Shown here in pieces: positions 4,722 to 5,097 of a stretch of 5,097 nt of DNA. The stretch is from Ignavibacteria bacterium (lineage in GTDB: Bacteria > Bacteroidota > Ignavibacteria > Kapaibacteriales > UBA4661): the NCBI GenBank assembly GCA_013298375.1, contig JAAFHM010000257.1, positions 1,846-6,942 of the forward strand. The letters run 5' to 3'. Made by a program: the position numbers and the translations under genes. The notes under the pieces are model-generated. The model had not been told where the DNA came from. It did no database searches and saw only the letters and a list, made by a program, of their open reading frames with translations. Numbering within the stretch: the first letter of the stretch is position 1; the number at the start of each line of letters is the position of its first letter.

Positions 4722-5097
4722 CTATTGTTTGGAAACGATGATCGTTGCCTTGTACGAACCACGCTGTATCTGCTCTCCGGCAATCGGATACGGGGAAACC
4801 TCAATAAGTTGGACGCGATAATTTTGGTACGAGGCAATTTTCGGTTCTGTGTTCGTATGAAGTTCAAGTTGCTGCTGTGGCAATGACGATTTTGTCAGCG
4901 TCAACCGTACACGAGCATTTCCTGCCCAAATACAAACGGCATTTTTAGGGCAACGCGAGTCTTCCGGCACACTATCCAATCGGACGCGAAGTCCATCGTT
5001 GACAACTTCGGCAACCTCCCCAACGCCAAGCGTAAAGCGCTCTCCAAGTTGTGCCTTGTTTGGAGTGGAGTCATTTCCTGTTGGTGTGCAAGAAACA
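4722..5097 (-). CDS. lipoprotein of unknown function with C-x-WAG motif, N-terminus cut
   Basis: The frame is open from the window edge (5096) to the TAG at 4722. The first visible residues are Val-Ser-Cys, the end of a lipobox, so the lipidated Cys is encoded at 5088-5090 and the signal peptide lies outside the window. From that Cys the mature protein has 122 residues: a polar Thr/Pro/Asn tether (2-14), a beta-rich domain GERFTLGVGEVAEV (17-30), then LRVRLDSVPEDSRCP (34-48), CIWAGNARVRLTL (53-65), YRVQLIEVSPYP (91-102) and YKATIIVSK (113-121). Cys47 and Cys53 flank the conserved-looking turn before Trp-Ala-Gly and could form a disulfide. I recognise this signature from uncharacterised proteins common in Bacteroidota and some other phyla; their function is not known to me. 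Thr follows the Cys, so outer-membrane sorting is plausible. The TTG at 4979 is an internal Leu codon, not a start. The gene converges on the TonB-C gene. Confidence 0.8.
   Translation of the reverse strand, partial: VSCTPTGNDSTPNKAQLGERFTLGVGEVAEVVNDGLRVRLDSVPEDSRCPKNAVCIWAGNARVRLTLTKSSLPQQQLELHTNTEPKIASYQNYRVQLIEVSPYPIAGEQIQRGSYKATIIVSKQ

Noticed and set aside
4620..4886. 88-codon plus-strand frame after the TonB-C gene
   Set aside because: It runs through the hairpin, the terminator and the antisense of the lipoprotein gene, and lacks any protein-family feature.

Overview
The window looks like chromosomal DNA from a bacterium of the Bacteroidota/Chlorobiota (FCB) superphylum. Three things point there: a 1024-residue secreted protein ending in a type IX secretion (T9SS) C-terminal sorting domain, a lipoprotein and a TonB-C protein of kinds common in that group, and two matches to the Bacteroidota-type promoter box TAnnTTTG, one in each direction of the only divergent intergenic region. 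The genus cannot be fixed by eye; a Chlorobi/Kapabacteria/Ignavibacteria-like lineage is a guess. No rRNA, tRNA, CRISPR array or insertion sequence was seen.

Layout. (1) 1-466, plus strand: the 3' end of a PIN-domain (VapC-like) toxin gene, overlapping by ATGA a 63-codon gene with its own strong Shine-Dalgarno. This is probably a toxin-antitoxin pair in toxin-first order. Its GC is about 42% by hand count, below its neighbours. (2) 566-3640, minus strand: a large secreted or surface protein made of a signal peptide, an IgGFc-binding-like region, two copies of an Ig-like plus ASH-like module, and a T9SS sorting domain. It converges on the toxin-antitoxin pair across a 99-bp gap with no convincing terminator. 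(3) 3641-4034: a non-coding divergent region of about 394 bp. It holds a promoter candidate for each flanking gene, an 11-bp stem-loop near the predicted 5' end of the minus-strand mRNA, a G-tract block, a perfect 14-bp palindrome, and three ATTCAT boxes spaced exactly 11 bp apart over the plus-strand promoter. (4) 4035-4535, plus strand: a small exported TonB-C-domain protein with no proline-rich linker, followed by three hairpins, the last an intrinsic terminator (4660-4701). (5) 4722-5097, minus strand: most of a lipoprotein with a Cys...Cys-x-Trp-Ala-Gly signature, cut at its N-terminus by the window edge.

How the parts relate. The three right-hand products are all envelope proteins: outer surface, periplasm, and lipid-anchored. 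The secreted gene and the TonB-C gene share one divergent control region, so co-regulation is possible but unproven. The toxin-antitoxin pair looks like an unrelated accessory cassette. The most interesting material is the architecture of the control region and the unanchored TonB-C protein, rather than a clearly new enzymatic system.
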